From Candidatus Venteria ishoeyi (GTDB lineage: Bacteria > Pseudomonadota > Gammaproteobacteria > Beggiatoales > Beggiatoaceae), in the NCBI RefSeq assembly GCF_030378065.1, contig NZ_JAUCGJ010000013.1, positions 1-64,000 of the forward strand: a DNA stretch of 64,000 nucleotides, read 5' to 3'. Shown here in pieces: positions 18,888 through 27,033 of the stretch (its first letter is position 1; each line of letters starts with the position of its first letter). The notes beneath the pieces are model-generated. The model saw only the letters and a program-made list of their open reading frames with translations. It did no database searches and was not told where the DNA came from. A program made the translations under genes and the position numbers.

Positions 18888-19203
18888 TATAGCCAGTTAT
18901 TACAAATACCATGTTTTTTTCTGTACCAACCAACGTGCAGAAGGCGAGTCCTGCTGTCAAAGTTTTGATGCACTGGCAATGCGGGATCATGCAAAAAAAC
19001 GTTGTAAACAATTGGGTCTGGTGCGCTCTGGCACGGTACGCATCAATACCGCAGGCTGCTTAAATCGCTGTGAATCCGGGCCGGTTATCGTGGTCTATCC
19101 GGAAGCTGTTTGGTATAGCTGGGTAGATCAAAGTGATATTGATGAGATTATTGATGAGCATTTAGTCAATGGTCGTATTGTAGAACGTTTGTTGATTCGG
19201 TGA
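18880..19203 (+). CDS. Thioredoxin-fold (2Fe-2S) ferredoxin
   Basis: 107 residues. Cysteines at 15, 25/26, 60 and 64 (FFCTNQRAEGESCC and AGCLNRCESGP) match the thioredoxin-like 2Fe-2S ferredoxin family (also found as the NuoE C-terminal domain and in clostridial-type ferredoxins). The following GPVIVVYPEAVWYSWV is characteristic of small proteobacterial members. The start overlaps the cbiA end by 8 bases, so it is translationally coupled. It might supply electrons for cobalt reduction or adenosylation; that is inference from position only. Confidence 0.88.
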   Translation: MSDIASYYKYHVFFCTNQRAEGESCCQSFDALAMRDHAKKRCKQLGLVRSGTVRINTAGCLNRCESGPVIVVYPEAVWYSWVDQSDIDEIIDEHLVNGRIVERLLIR

Positions 19204-19231
19204 ATACCAAACCTGTCTGAATCGTTATAGC

Positions 19232-19261
19232 TTGACGAAACATCAGGGTAAGATGGATAAT
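19232..19261 (+). promoter_or_regulatory. Sigma70-like promoter of the small secreted protein gene
   Basis: TTGACG at 19232-19237, an 18-base spacer, and GATAAT at 19256-19261. It lies 74 bases before the ATG at 19335, and the leader between contains an ATCGC...GCGAT inverted repeat and a CGGTTTAACCG palindrome. Assigned by eye. Confidence 0.5.
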
Positions 19262-19334
19262 ATCATCGCGATCACATTTTGCGATTGTAACGGTTTAACC
19301 GTTGAGTTTCTTACCCTTTATGCGAGGAATAAAA

Positions 19335-19691
19335 ATGAAAAAGATATTTTTTGATCGTTTGAGTGTACTTACGATTGTTGCGGCGTGTGGGATTACAATG
19401 ATGCCAGCGAGTGTAATGGCTAACGATTGTGAAACTTTGGAAAAAGCAGCAAAGAAGTACTGGTCAACATGTGATCCTATGGAGGCTGATATAAAAAAAT
19501 ATGCACAACAAAAAGATAAAGCCGACAAGGAAAAAGACTCTGGAAACTATGCAGAGGCTGCCCGTATAATGGGAACTGCATCGGGACTTAGTGCTCGAAT
19601 TAAAAAGCTTGCACCTAAATGTGACAAGCTATTGAAGAAGGCAAACAAGATCCGCGATTCCATTGATAGACCAGAGGACTGTGATAAATAA
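19335..19691 (+). CDS. Small secreted, Lys-rich helical protein of unknown function
   Basis: 118 residues from the ATG at 19335 (MKKIFFDRLS, preceded by GAGGA); an earlier in-frame ATG at 19302 lacks a binding site. A signal peptide (about 1-29) probably is cleaved after VMA. The mature part is helical and highly charged, rich in Lys and Asp/Glu, with four cysteines (DCETLEK, STCDPME, PKCDKLL, EDCDK) that could pair into two disulfides. No family is recognised. It has its own promoter and stands between the cobalamin genes and a 460-base gene-poor gap. Confidence 0.6.
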   Translation: MKKIFFDRLSVLTIVAACGITMMPASVMANDCETLEKAAKKYWSTCDPMEADIKKYAQQKDKADKEKDSGNYAEAARIMGTASGLSARIKKLAPKCDKLLKKANKIRDSIDRPEDCDK

Positions 19692-20151
19692 TACCAAGAA
19701 AAATTTACAGACACCCACTTAAATACCAATATAAAAATCTTGGTTATTGTTATGTGTCTTTAATTTTTTTTGCGGTAAACGAGGGAAAAATTGCCTTTAA
19801 CAACCCGTTTGGTAGTGTGTGATTCAAAATATACTACTTTATGAGATAAAAATAACTGGGTTTAGGCTATCTTTTCAGATAGCTTAAGCCTATAAATATG
19901 CTATAAATTGCTTGCTTTCATTACTATCTACCCACTGGCTATTTTCAATAATACCCGTGACAATCAATCATCCATTAGTAAGTGCCGTAGCATAATCGAA
20001 GCGTTCAGACTCATCACAACTGTGTATCAGATTTCCGTTAGTTTCTATATGCTGGGAGTTATGGTGTTCAACTTCAGTAAGCGTCTTATTCATCAAATCT
20101 ACTTCATGTTCTTCATGGTGAATATTATAGCTACACATAATCTAAACAATC
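19692..20151. other. 460-base AT-rich intergenic region
   Basis: No convincing gene. A hairpin with 7-bp arms (19866-19872 and 19877-19883, TTTC loop) lies inside a longer imperfect dyad and could end transcription of the small secreted protein gene. A short open frame at 19908-20159 gives a composition unlike its neighbours and lacks a ribosome binding site, so it is not called. Confidence 0.4.
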
Positions 20152-20805
20152 ATGCCTGAATGTACTGCACAAACCCTGCTGTTAGATGGTCAGGCCGGGG
20201 CTATAGAAACCCGTATTGACTGTCCTCAATCAGATAGCTCCCCCCTAATCATTGCCATTATTTGTCATCCACACCCTTTACATGGTGGCAGCATGGATAA
20301 TAAGGTGGTATATATGCTCAATAGCGCCTTAAAAAATGCAGGTGCAATCACTGCACGTTTTAATTTTCGTGGGGTAGGTAAGTCGGCTGGCAGCTTTGAC
20401 CACGGTATCGGCGAAACTGAAGATTTATATCAGGTGACTGAGTATTTACAGCAAGCTTATCCACAAGCGCAGCTATGGCTGGCAGGTTTTTCCTTTGGTA
20501 GTTATGTGGCATTTCGTGCGCATTTTGCCTTAAAGCCACAACGCCTGTTATTAGTCGCGCCACCTGTACAACGTTTTGCATTTGCAGAGACTGGTACAGG
20601 CCAGTTGCTTAAACAACCGACCTTGGTGATACAAGGTGGAAAAGATGATGTCGTAGACCCCGAGAGCGTAAAAACCTGGATTGATACGCAGCAACGACAA
20701 AGCAATGCCTTAAGGGATATCTTATGGCTGGAAGAAGCCGGGCATTTTTTTCATGGTTTACTGATTCCCTTGCGGGAGAGTGTACAACAATGGCTGGAGA
20801 AATAA
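20152..20805 (+). CDS. Alpha/beta hydrolase (COG2945-like)
   Basis: 217 residues. Features: oxyanion-side CHPHPLHGGSMDNKV (about 38-52), RFNFRGVGKSAG, nucleophile elbow GFSFGSY (Ser at about 116), an acidic residue in GGKDDVVDP, and a catalytic His in EEAGHFFHG. This set is typical of the small COG2945 hydrolases found across proteobacteria; substrates are unknown. It heads a tight three-gene operon: the methyltransferase starts three bases after its stop. Confidence 0.85.
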   Translation: MPECTAQTLLLDGQAGAIETRIDCPQSDSSPLIIAIICHPHPLHGGSMDNKVVYMLNSALKNAGAITARFNFRGVGKSAGSFDHGIGETEDLYQVTEYLQQAYPQAQLWLAGFSFGSYVAFRAHFALKPQRLLLVAPPVQRFAFAETGTGQLLKQPTLVIQGGKDDVVDPESVKTWIDTQQRQSNALRDILWLEEAGHFFHGLLIPLRESVQQWLEK

Positions 20806-20807
20806 GA

Positions 20808-21653
20808 ATGGATGATCCACAACGTGTGCTGCAACAACGTCTGTTGACTTACCAACAACAACACCCAAAAGTGGTGACACCCGTCATGCTGCAATATTGG
20901 CAACAATGGTTAAGCTTATATTTCAGCCCACCCGAAAAAAAACAATCAGCCACAAGCAAAACCCCGGTGCATACCGAGCAGCAACAATTACGGGAATATC
21001 TGGCAAATCAATATCTGCGAGGGGCAGGCATTGAAATTGGTGCCTTGCATAACCCCATAAAACTACCATCCACGGCGCAGGTATCCTATCTGGATCATCT
21101 GCCCAATGAATTATTACGCCTGCACTATCCCGAATTGTGCCACCGTGAACTGGTGCCGGTTGATATTATTGATGATGGCGAGCAGTTGAATACTGTTGCA
21201 GATAACAGTCAGGATTTTTTAGTTGCCAATCATTTTCTGGAACATTGTGAAAACCCCTTACGGAGTATACAGCAGCATTTCCGGGTGTTGAAGCCGGAAG
21301 GTATTTTATATTATGCCTTGCCAGATAAACGTTTTACTTTTGATAAGCCACGCGAAGTCACGCCATTTGAACATTTATTACGTGATGATCAACAAGGTGT
21401 TAAACATTCCCGCGCCAAGCATTATCAGGACTGGTCGTTACAAGTGAACCAAAAGCAAGGGGATGAGCATGAAGCCTGGTGGCGTTTTCTTGAAATTGCC
21501 GATTACAGTATTCATTTTCATGTTTGGGAACAAAAAGATATGCTGGAATTATTGCTGCGAGGCGGTAAGTATTTAGGTGTTTGTTTTGAATTTGAAGCTT
21601 TTTTTCGCAATCAGGATGAAAATATTTTTATTCTGAAAAAAATCGACTCATGA
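20808..21653 (+). CDS. SAM-dependent methyltransferase-like protein
   Basis: 281 residues from the ATG at 20808, with GGAGA ten bases upstream; longer frames inside the hydrolase gene are not supported. After a helical N-terminus (about 1-65) comes a class I methyltransferase core: GIEIGALHNP (motif I), SYLDH, LNTVADNSQDFLVANHFLEH (motif IV region) and HFRVLKPEGILYYALPD (motif V/VI). The EIGALHNP variant occurs in methyltransferases found with glycosyltransferase loci. The substrate is unknown. The stop overlaps the rimI start (ATGA). Confidence 0.75.
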   Translation: MDDPQRVLQQRLLTYQQQHPKVVTPVMLQYWQQWLSLYFSPPEKKQSATSKTPVHTEQQQLREYLANQYLRGAGIEIGALHNPIKLPSTAQVSYLDHLPNELLRLHYPELCHRELVPVDIIDDGEQLNTVADNSQDFLVANHFLEHCENPLRSIQQHFRVLKPEGILYYALPDKRFTFDKPREVTPFEHLLRDDQQGVKHSRAKHYQDWSLQVNQKQGDEHEAWWRFLEIADYSIHFHVWEQKDMLELLLRGGKYLGVCFEFEAFFRNQDENIFILKKIDS

Positions 21654-22144
21654 CCACGCCCACTACTGAGTTATCCCAATTACAATTTTATCCCATGACA
21701 CCCGCTGATTTGGAGCAGGTCATGGCTATTGAGCAGCAGGCTTATCAGATTCCCTGGACCCAGCGTATTTTTTCCGATTGTCTGAAAACGGATTATGCCT
21801 GCTGCTTAATGCGTCAGGCCGAAGATTTGCTTGCTTATGGCGTGATGAGCGTGGCGGTGGGTGAGGCACATATTTTAAATATCTGCGTACAGCCACGTTA
21901 CCAGGGCCAGCAACTGGGTTATCATTTGATGTTGCACCTGATTAAACTCGCCAAAAAACATGGTGCTAAAACGATGTTCCTGGAAGTACGACCCTCTAAC
22001 CGTGCAGCCTGCGCCTTATATGAAAAACTGGGGTTTAATGAAGTGGGTCTGCGTAAAAATTATTATCCCGCAGAACCCACCCACTACAGCACAAAAAACC
22101 AGCGCGAAGATGCGCGGATTCTGGCACTGGAATTAGCCCTGTAA
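21650..22144 (+). CDS. rimI: Ribosomal protein bS18 alanine N-acetyltransferase
   Basis: 164 residues with a GNAT domain: PMTPADLEQVMAIEQQAY, IPWTQRIFSDCL (the RimI substrate loop), ILNICVQPRYQGQQLG (acetyl-CoA-binding motif A) and LEVRPSNRAACALYEKLGF (motif B), the classic RimI signature. It acetylates the N-terminal alanine of S18. Usually it follows tsaB; here it closes a hydrolase/methyltransferase operon with a 4-base overlap. Confidence 0.9.
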   Translation: MTTPTTELSQLQFYPMTPADLEQVMAIEQQAYQIPWTQRIFSDCLKTDYACCLMRQAEDLLAYGVMSVAVGEAHILNICVQPRYQGQQLGYHLMLHLIKLAKKHGAKTMFLEVRPSNRAACALYEKLGFNEVGLRKNYYPAEPTHYSTKNQREDARILALELAL

Positions 22145-22280
22145 AAAACAATATCTTAATCGCTAAAAATTGCCTGCTCATATTTATTTCCTCGCTGAGT
22201 ATTTGTTTTCCTGGCATCAATGAAACCGACTCATGTTATACTTCCCGGTCTCTTTGACGCATACCAAATAAGTAATTCAT

Positions 22281-22976
22281 ATGGATAATTTTACCCCTGA
22301 ATTAGACCAAGCACTACGTAAAGTCTATTTATTTAACAAACTGACTGATGAGCAGATGCAGCAATTAGTGCCTAATATGAAGCACCTCAATCTGAAATCA
22401 GGCACTTATCTTTTCAGGCAAAATCAACCGGCACGTTATTTTTATGTATTATTAACGGGGCATGTAAAGCTATTACGGCTCTCTGCGGAAGGGGGAGAGA
22501 AGGTAATCGAAATCATTTCACGCAATGATACCTTTGCCGAAGCTTTGATGTTTATGGAAAAGCGCCTGTATCCTGTTGATGCACAGGCATTATTAGACAG
22601 TGAAGTGCTGGCGATATCCAACACTGATTTTCTGCAATTATTGTCCGAATCTTTTGATACCTGTCAACGTATCCTGGGTGATATGAGTTTGCGCTTGCAT
22701 CATTGGCTGGATGAAATTGATAATTTGACACTGCAAAATGCCAGCTATCGCCTGGTCAATTACCTGCTGTGCCAAATTCCCACCCAGCTTGAAGATAATC
22801 AATACGATATTTATATTGATTTCCCCAAACAGGTATTGGCTTCCCGCCTCTCTATCAAACCAGAAACACTTTCCAGAATTTTGCACCAATTAACGAACAA
22901 AGGTTTGATCACGGTTGAAAAACGGGTTATTCATGTACTTAATGTGCAGGAATTCCGTAGCTGTTGGCAGGCGTAA
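22281..22976 (+). CDS. Crp/Fnr family regulator, DNR-like
   Basis: 231 residues. N-terminal cyclic-nucleotide-binding-like beta-roll (about 15-130), dimerisation helix (RLHHWLDEIDNLTLQNASYRLVNYLL) and C-terminal winged HTH (about 150-222) with recognition helix LSIKPETLSRILHQL. The motifs DTFAEALMFM and LSIKPETLSRI are very close to those of Pseudomonas DNR, which senses NO through heme. No N-terminal cysteine cluster is present, so it is not an oxygen-sensing FNR. The likely role is control of denitrification or NO-response genes. It is monocistronic. No target box was identified nearby. Confidence 0.82.
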   Translation: MDNFTPELDQALRKVYLFNKLTDEQMQQLVPNMKHLNLKSGTYLFRQNQPARYFYVLLTGHVKLLRLSAEGGEKVIEIISRNDTFAEALMFMEKRLYPVDAQALLDSEVLAISNTDFLQLLSESFDTCQRILGDMSLRLHHWLDEIDNLTLQNASYRLVNYLLCQIPTQLEDNQYDIYIDFPKQVLASRLSIKPETLSRILHQLTNKGLITVEKRVIHVLNVQEFRSCWQA

Positions 22977-23034
22977 TGGGACTTCTGGATATGGATTTTG
23001 AAGCCGCCGCCAATATCATGTTGGATTTCGTGCT

Positions 23035-24315
23035 TCAGTGCAAACGTGGCGACCATGCTGGCTCACGCACACTACCCTGATTACCGGCAACCGCCAGACG
23101 CTGCTGAATTTGACCATCACTGGAAACCGCAGCCAGACTAGGCCCAGTGGCATAAATAATCATTTGTCCATTAGGTGCAAACGCGGGGGATTCATCCAGG
23201 GTGGTTTGGGTCAAGGTAAGCAGTTGTCCATTGCTTAAATCCTGTACAGCAATACGATAACCGTGTTGGCTGCCATTGATCAAAGCCAGTTTTTGCCCAT
23301 CGGGCGAGAAGCGGGCGCGACTGTTGGAACTACCGGAAAAACTCAAGCGTTGTGCCTGTCCGCCTTTCGCTGAAATGCGATAAATCTGCGGTTTACCACC
23401 ACGATCAGAAGTAAAAACCAGACTCTTGCCATCCGGTGCCCAGTCGGCTTCGGTATCAGTGGCACGGTTAAAAGTCAGGCGTTGCAGACGACGGTTACTT
23501 AAGTCCAGCAAATAAATTTCAGCATTGCCATCTTTAGATAAGGTCAATGCCAGTTTTTGACCATCAGGCGACCACGCAGGTGCGCTGTTTAATCCAGGCC
23601 ATTTGGCAACCGACTCGCGCTTACCACTGCTGATATGCTGCACATAGATTTCATTGCGTTTATTTTCCAGCGAAACATAAGCCAGTTTTTGTCCATCAGG
23701 TGACCAGGCTGGCGACAGGATCGGCTCATGAGAGCTAAAAATTGCTTTGGCATCCGCACCATCCATATCCGCAATATTTAACTGATAAGGCTTCTTGCTG
23801 CTGTGCTTGACTGAAACATAAGCAATGCGCGAATCAAACGCCCCCACTTCCCCGATGAGGGCTTCATAGACTAAATCACTAATGCGATGCCCGATGCGGC
23901 GCAGATTATCATTGCGTGCAGGAAAGCTGAATCCCAGGACTTGTTCTGCTTTAGGAATATTAAACAGTTGAAAGCTAACATTATAAGCTCCGCCCACGCT
24001 GGTGACTTGGCCGATTAATAAATAATCTGTTGCCAATGTGCGCCAGGTTGGGAAATTCACCTGATCGCCGGAAACGGGTTGTTGTGGCAGGCTGGCAACT
24101 GCTAAAGGCGAGAAATGACCACTACGCGCCAAATCATTACGAATAATTTTTGCAATGTCCGTGCTGACTGCGCCTTGTCCCGACCCGCCAAATGGTACGA
24201 TAGCAATGGGCAGGGTACTGTCTGCGCCTTTGGTGATTTCAATGGTTAATACCGCATGCGCAGAGCTGCTTAAAAAAAACAGCAGCCATAAAGCGGATAA
24301 AAATTGTTTGAACAT
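23035..24315 (-). CDS. tolB: Tol-Pal system protein TolB
   Basis: 426 residues. Signal peptide (about 1-21), the TolB N-terminal domain (about 22-150) with IAIVPFGGSG and IIRNDLARSGHF, then a six-bladed propeller built of repeated SPDGQKLA blades. TolB is periplasmic and links TolA/Pal during outer-membrane constriction at division. It follows tolA after 9 bases in the same operon. No pal gene follows, which is unusual: the next gene on the left is a Crp/Fnr regulator on the other strand. Confidence 0.95.
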   Translation of the reverse strand: MFKQFLSALWLLFFLSSSAHAVLTIEITKGADSTLPIAIVPFGGSGQGAVSTDIAKIIRNDLARSGHFSPLAVASLPQQPVSGDQVNFPTWRTLATDYLLIGQVTSVGGAYNVSFQLFNIPKAEQVLGFSFPARNDNLRRIGHRISDLVYEALIGEVGAFDSRIAYVSVKHSSKKPYQLNIADMDGADAKAIFSSHEPILSPAWSPDGQKLAYVSLENKRNEIYVQHISSGKRESVAKWPGLNSAPAWSPDGQKLALTLSKDGNAEIYLLDLSNRRLQRLTFNRATDTEADWAPDGKSLVFTSDRGGKPQIYRISAKGGQAQRLSFSGSSNSRARFSPDGQKLALINGSQHGYRIAVQDLSNGQLLTLTQTTLDESPAFAPNGQMIIYATGPSLAAVSSDGQIQQRLAVAGNQGSVREPAWSPRLH

Positions 24316-24324
24316 AATGCTTCC

Positions 24325-25605
24325 TTATTGGGGACGGAATTTTAGATTCAGCGTTCTGAAATGGTTTTCAAATAATTGACTGTCTTTAGGCGTTGGTAAA
24401 GGCGATGCATTCCACACCGCATTTTCAGCAGAGGTATCAAAAGCCGGATTGCCACTGCTGACAATCACCCGCGCGTTTAATACTTCACCTGAAGCAATCA
24501 TACGAATTTCCAGCGTGCATTGCAGACTTTTGGCAGCACCTGGTATGGGTTGCCAGACCCCCCAGATTTTTTGCTGAATGGCCTGCTTCGTACTATTTAA
24601 CTGGCGTGTTTGTTGAACGGTGCTGAGTTGGCGCTGCGCAGCTGCTTTTGCCATTGCTTCGCGTTGTTGTTGCGCGGCTCTGGCTTTTGCTTCCTGGCGT
24701 TCTTTTTCGGCCTGCGCCTGTCGTTTAGCTTTTTCTGCCGCAGCTTGATGTTTGCGCTCAGCGTCTGCTTTGCGTTTTGCTTCTGCTAAACGTTGTTGCT
24801 TAGCCTCTGCTTTGCGTTGACGCGTCGCGGCTTCTTCAGCCTTACGCTGTGCTATTTTTTTCTGCTCAGCAGCCTGTTGTGCTTTTTCAGCTTGCACTTT
24901 ACGCGCTTGCTCGGCTTTTTCTTGCTCTGCTTGTTTGCGCCGTTGCATAAGCTGGGCTTGCTTTTTTTGTTCAATACCTTGTTGTTCTATTAAAAGTTCT
25001 GCTGCCGCCTGTCGCTCTTTAGCCGCCTGAATTTGCTGCGCCAGTTGCGCTTTGCTGACTTGCATTTCCTGGTCACGACGCTGTTGCTCAGCCTGAACCT
25101 GTTCCTGTACCTGCTGCAAAGCTGTTTGCGCCGCTTTTAAGGCTTCGCTCTGAGCTTCCAGGCTTGATTCCCGCTGTTTTAAAGTGGTTTCCGCCTGTTT
25201 TATCAGACTTTCACGCTGCTGCATCTTTTCCAGCTCAGTTTTAGCTTGCGCTTGAGTTTGATTTAATAATAAATCTGCTTCCTGCTGCTGTTGTTGAATG
25301 GTTTGTTGTTGTTGCGCCAGACTCAGTTTCTCTTGCGCCAGTAAGCTTTGTTGTTGTTGCAACTGTGTTTGCTGGTCTTGCAGATGCTGATTTTGAGTAT
25401 CCTTGCTTGTCTGCACGACACTGAGCGCCGCATTAACCGCCGTTTCTGAGATCGTTTGCGCAGGCAGGCTGGCAGAGGCGCAATCCTTGTTTGCGCCGGA
25501 TTTATGCCAGTTCTCCCCCGCACTGATAAAAAACAGGCTCAGCATCAATATATGTGCCAGCAGCGTTAAGAGTAACACCCAGACTTTTTCAGTAAAATCT
25601 GCCAT
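24325..25605 (-). CDS. tolA: Cell envelope integrity protein TolA
   Basis: 426 residues. One N-terminal membrane helix (about 8-28), a very long Gln/Ala/Lys/Glu-rich helical stalk (about 65-340) with many AxxQ/KA repeats, then a C-terminal TolA/TonB-like domain (about 345-426: WGVWQPIPG, LQCTLEIRMIASGEV, FRTLNLKFRPQ). It transmits force from TolQR to TolB/Pal. tolQ, tolR and ybgC are not adjacent. The stalk DNA is rich in GC-biased codon repeats and creates many spurious frames on the opposite strand. Confidence 0.9.
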   Translation of the reverse strand: MADFTEKVWVLLLTLLAHILMLSLFFISAGENWHKSGANKDCASASLPAQTISETAVNAALSVVQTSKDTQNQHLQDQQTQLQQQQSLLAQEKLSLAQQQQTIQQQQQEADLLLNQTQAQAKTELEKMQQRESLIKQAETTLKQRESSLEAQSEALKAAQTALQQVQEQVQAEQQRRDQEMQVSKAQLAQQIQAAKERQAAAELLIEQQGIEQKKQAQLMQRRKQAEQEKAEQARKVQAEKAQQAAEQKKIAQRKAEEAATRQRKAEAKQQRLAEAKRKADAERKHQAAAEKAKRQAQAEKERQEAKARAAQQQREAMAKAAAQRQLSTVQQTRQLNSTKQAIQQKIWGVWQPIPGAAKSLQCTLEIRMIASGEVLNARVIVSSGNPAFDTSAENAVWNASPLPTPKDSQLFENHFRTLNLKFRPQ

Positions 25606-25660
25606 ATCTTAAGCAATCAGTATGAAATCTGGGCAACTTTTAACGCCACATACATGGCAT

Positions 25661-25972
25661 TTATGATTTTTCATCTTCCGTTGGTTCAACCACTTCAATC
25701 GGTGCTTGCGCTGATTTTGGCCAACTGCGGAAAGGAAAAGGTTTTTCTTCAGTATTAAACGTCAGATAACGGATAATCTGATAACTATAAATACTTAGGT
25801 GCTCGCCAAATTCCAACAGACGCTCATTGACTTTGCCGGTAAATAACAAGCTACCAAACTGAAAAATGATAATCGTGAGAATAACAATACGCGCCACGCT
25901 ATAAATGACAAGAAATAATAATAAAAAAAAGCCGCGTACCCAGGTTGGGAAAAATAAAATATGATCTTTCAT
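25661..25972 (-). CDS. DUF4389 domain membrane protein
   Basis: 103 residues with one strong membrane segment (about 10-45: GFFLLLFLVIYSVARIVIL) and a conserved tail (GKVNERLLEFGEHLSIYSYQIIRYLTFNTEEKPFPF), which matches DUF4389. Function is unknown. Being 55 bases upstream of tolA in the same direction suggests cotranscription with tolAB and a role in the envelope. Confidence 0.8.
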   Translation of the reverse strand: MKDHILFFPTWVRGFFLLLFLVIYSVARIVILTIIIFQFGSLLFTGKVNERLLEFGEHLSIYSYQIIRYLTFNTEEKPFPFRSWPKSAQAPIEVVEPTEDEKS

Positions 25973-26175
25973 TGTGCCTCTGAATAAAGTGAACTATAAT
26001 AACCGGTTTTTTTAGACGACAAGAACTTTTCCCTGCCGCACTAAAATTTTACCCTGAAATACTAAAATGGAATACTAAAAAATAGAATTTTAGGCGATTA
26101 ATGAAAAAGAATATACCAGATTGTGGTGAATTTTTGTTCGACTTCAAGTGTGGCTGAGGAAAACGGAGATTATTT

Positions 26176-26484
26176 ATGTATGCAGTAATTAAAACCGGTG
26201 GCAAACAATACACCGTACGTGAAGGCGATAAGCTGAGAGTTGAGACCCTGGATGCCGAAGCAGGCGCAAACATTGAATTTGACGTATTGATGCTGGGTAA
26301 TGATGAAACCGTTAAGGTCGGCACACCTATCGTTGAAGGCGCTAAGGTCACCGCATCTGTACTCGAACATGGACGCCACAAAAAAGTGACCATTATTAAA
26401 TTCCGCCGCCGTAAACATCATCGTAAACAGATGGGGCACCGCCAGAATTATACCGCGCTGCAAATCGACAGTATTACCGGTTAA
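26176..26484 (+). CDS. rplU: 50S ribosomal protein L21
   Basis: 102 residues, full length. [29 protein letters not shown] and the basic [16 protein letters not shown] tail are diagnostic of bL21. The start has ACGGAGA upstream. It pairs with rpmA 131 bases downstream, as in most bacteria, but obgE does not follow. Confidence 0.97.
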   Translation: MYAVIKTGGKQYTVREGDKLRVETLDAEAGANIEFDVLMLGNDETVKVGTPIVEGAKVTASVLEHGRHKKVTIIKFRRRKHHRKQMGHRQNYTALQIDSITG

Positions 26485-26615
26485 TCATCCGCTGTTACGC
26501 AAAAGCTTCTTTTTCACCGGTTTTGAAACGTGAAAAAACCGCTTTTGCTTCACGCTGATTTGCATTTGCGTGACATCAATTAATTATTGTTTATCGAAAA
26601 AAGGATATTTTACTC

Positions 26616-26867
26616 ATGGCTCATAAGAAAGCAGGCGGTAGTACCCGCAATGGTCGCGATTCCGAATCCAAACGCCTAGGCGTTAAATGCTATGGCGGCG
26701 AAGCCGTTAGAGCAGGCAACATCATTATCCGCCAACGCGGCACCCGTTACCATGCTGGCCCTAATGTCGGTATTGGTCGTGACCATACTTTGTTTGCCTT
26801 ATCCGATGGTCAAGTTAAATTTGAAATCAAAGGCAGCAAAAACCGCCAGTTTGTTAGCGTGATATAA
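26616..26867 (+). CDS. rpmA: 50S ribosomal protein L27
   Basis: 83 residues. [20 protein letters not shown], the N-terminal tail that reaches the peptidyl-transferase centre, is intact and begins directly with the mature residues (no cleavable leader as in Firmicutes). [15 protein letters not shown] and [13 protein letters not shown] complete the bL27 signature. An AAGGA site precedes the ATG. Confidence 0.97.
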   Translation: MAHKKAGGSTRNGRDSESKRLGVKCYGGEAVRAGNIIIRQRGTRYHAGPNVGIGRDHTLFALSDGQVKFEIKGSKNRQFVSVI

Positions 26868-26870
26868 CAT

Positions 26871-26941
26871 GTAGGATGGGCAAAATAATGCATGCCCATC
26901 TTTATAATAATGATGGGCACACTGTGCTTTACCCATCCTGC
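26871..26941. repeat. TAGGATGGGC double-hairpin repeat element
   Basis: Two 28-base arms (26873-26900 and 26912-26939) are complementary with about seven mismatches. The left arm also folds on itself through GATGGGCA/TGCCCATC; the right arm does so more weakly through its outer GATGGG/CCCATC ends. The compact, non-coding, palindromic layout right after a highly expressed gene resembles a REP/BIME or MITE relic. Only one copy is in this window. Confidence 0.6.
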
Positions 26942-26948
26942 GGTTCAT

Positions 26949-26977
26949 AAAAAATCCAGCTTTTAGCTGGATTTTTT
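26949..26977 (+). terminator. Rho-independent terminator of rplU-rpmA
   Basis: Stem 26949-26960 with 26966-26977, core AATCCAGC/GCTGGATT, 5-base loop, flanked by A-run and T-run. The symmetry means it could work in both directions. It lies 82 bases after rpmA. Confidence 0.85.
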
Positions 26978-27033
26978 ACTGGTATTCCCTGCCTTATATC
27001 CCAATTCACACTATTTTTTAGAAGCACGCCCTC

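Noticed and set aside
19908-20159. 83-residue frame in the 460-base gap
   Set aside because: No supported start, no recognisable domain, and it overlaps the start of the hydrolase gene.
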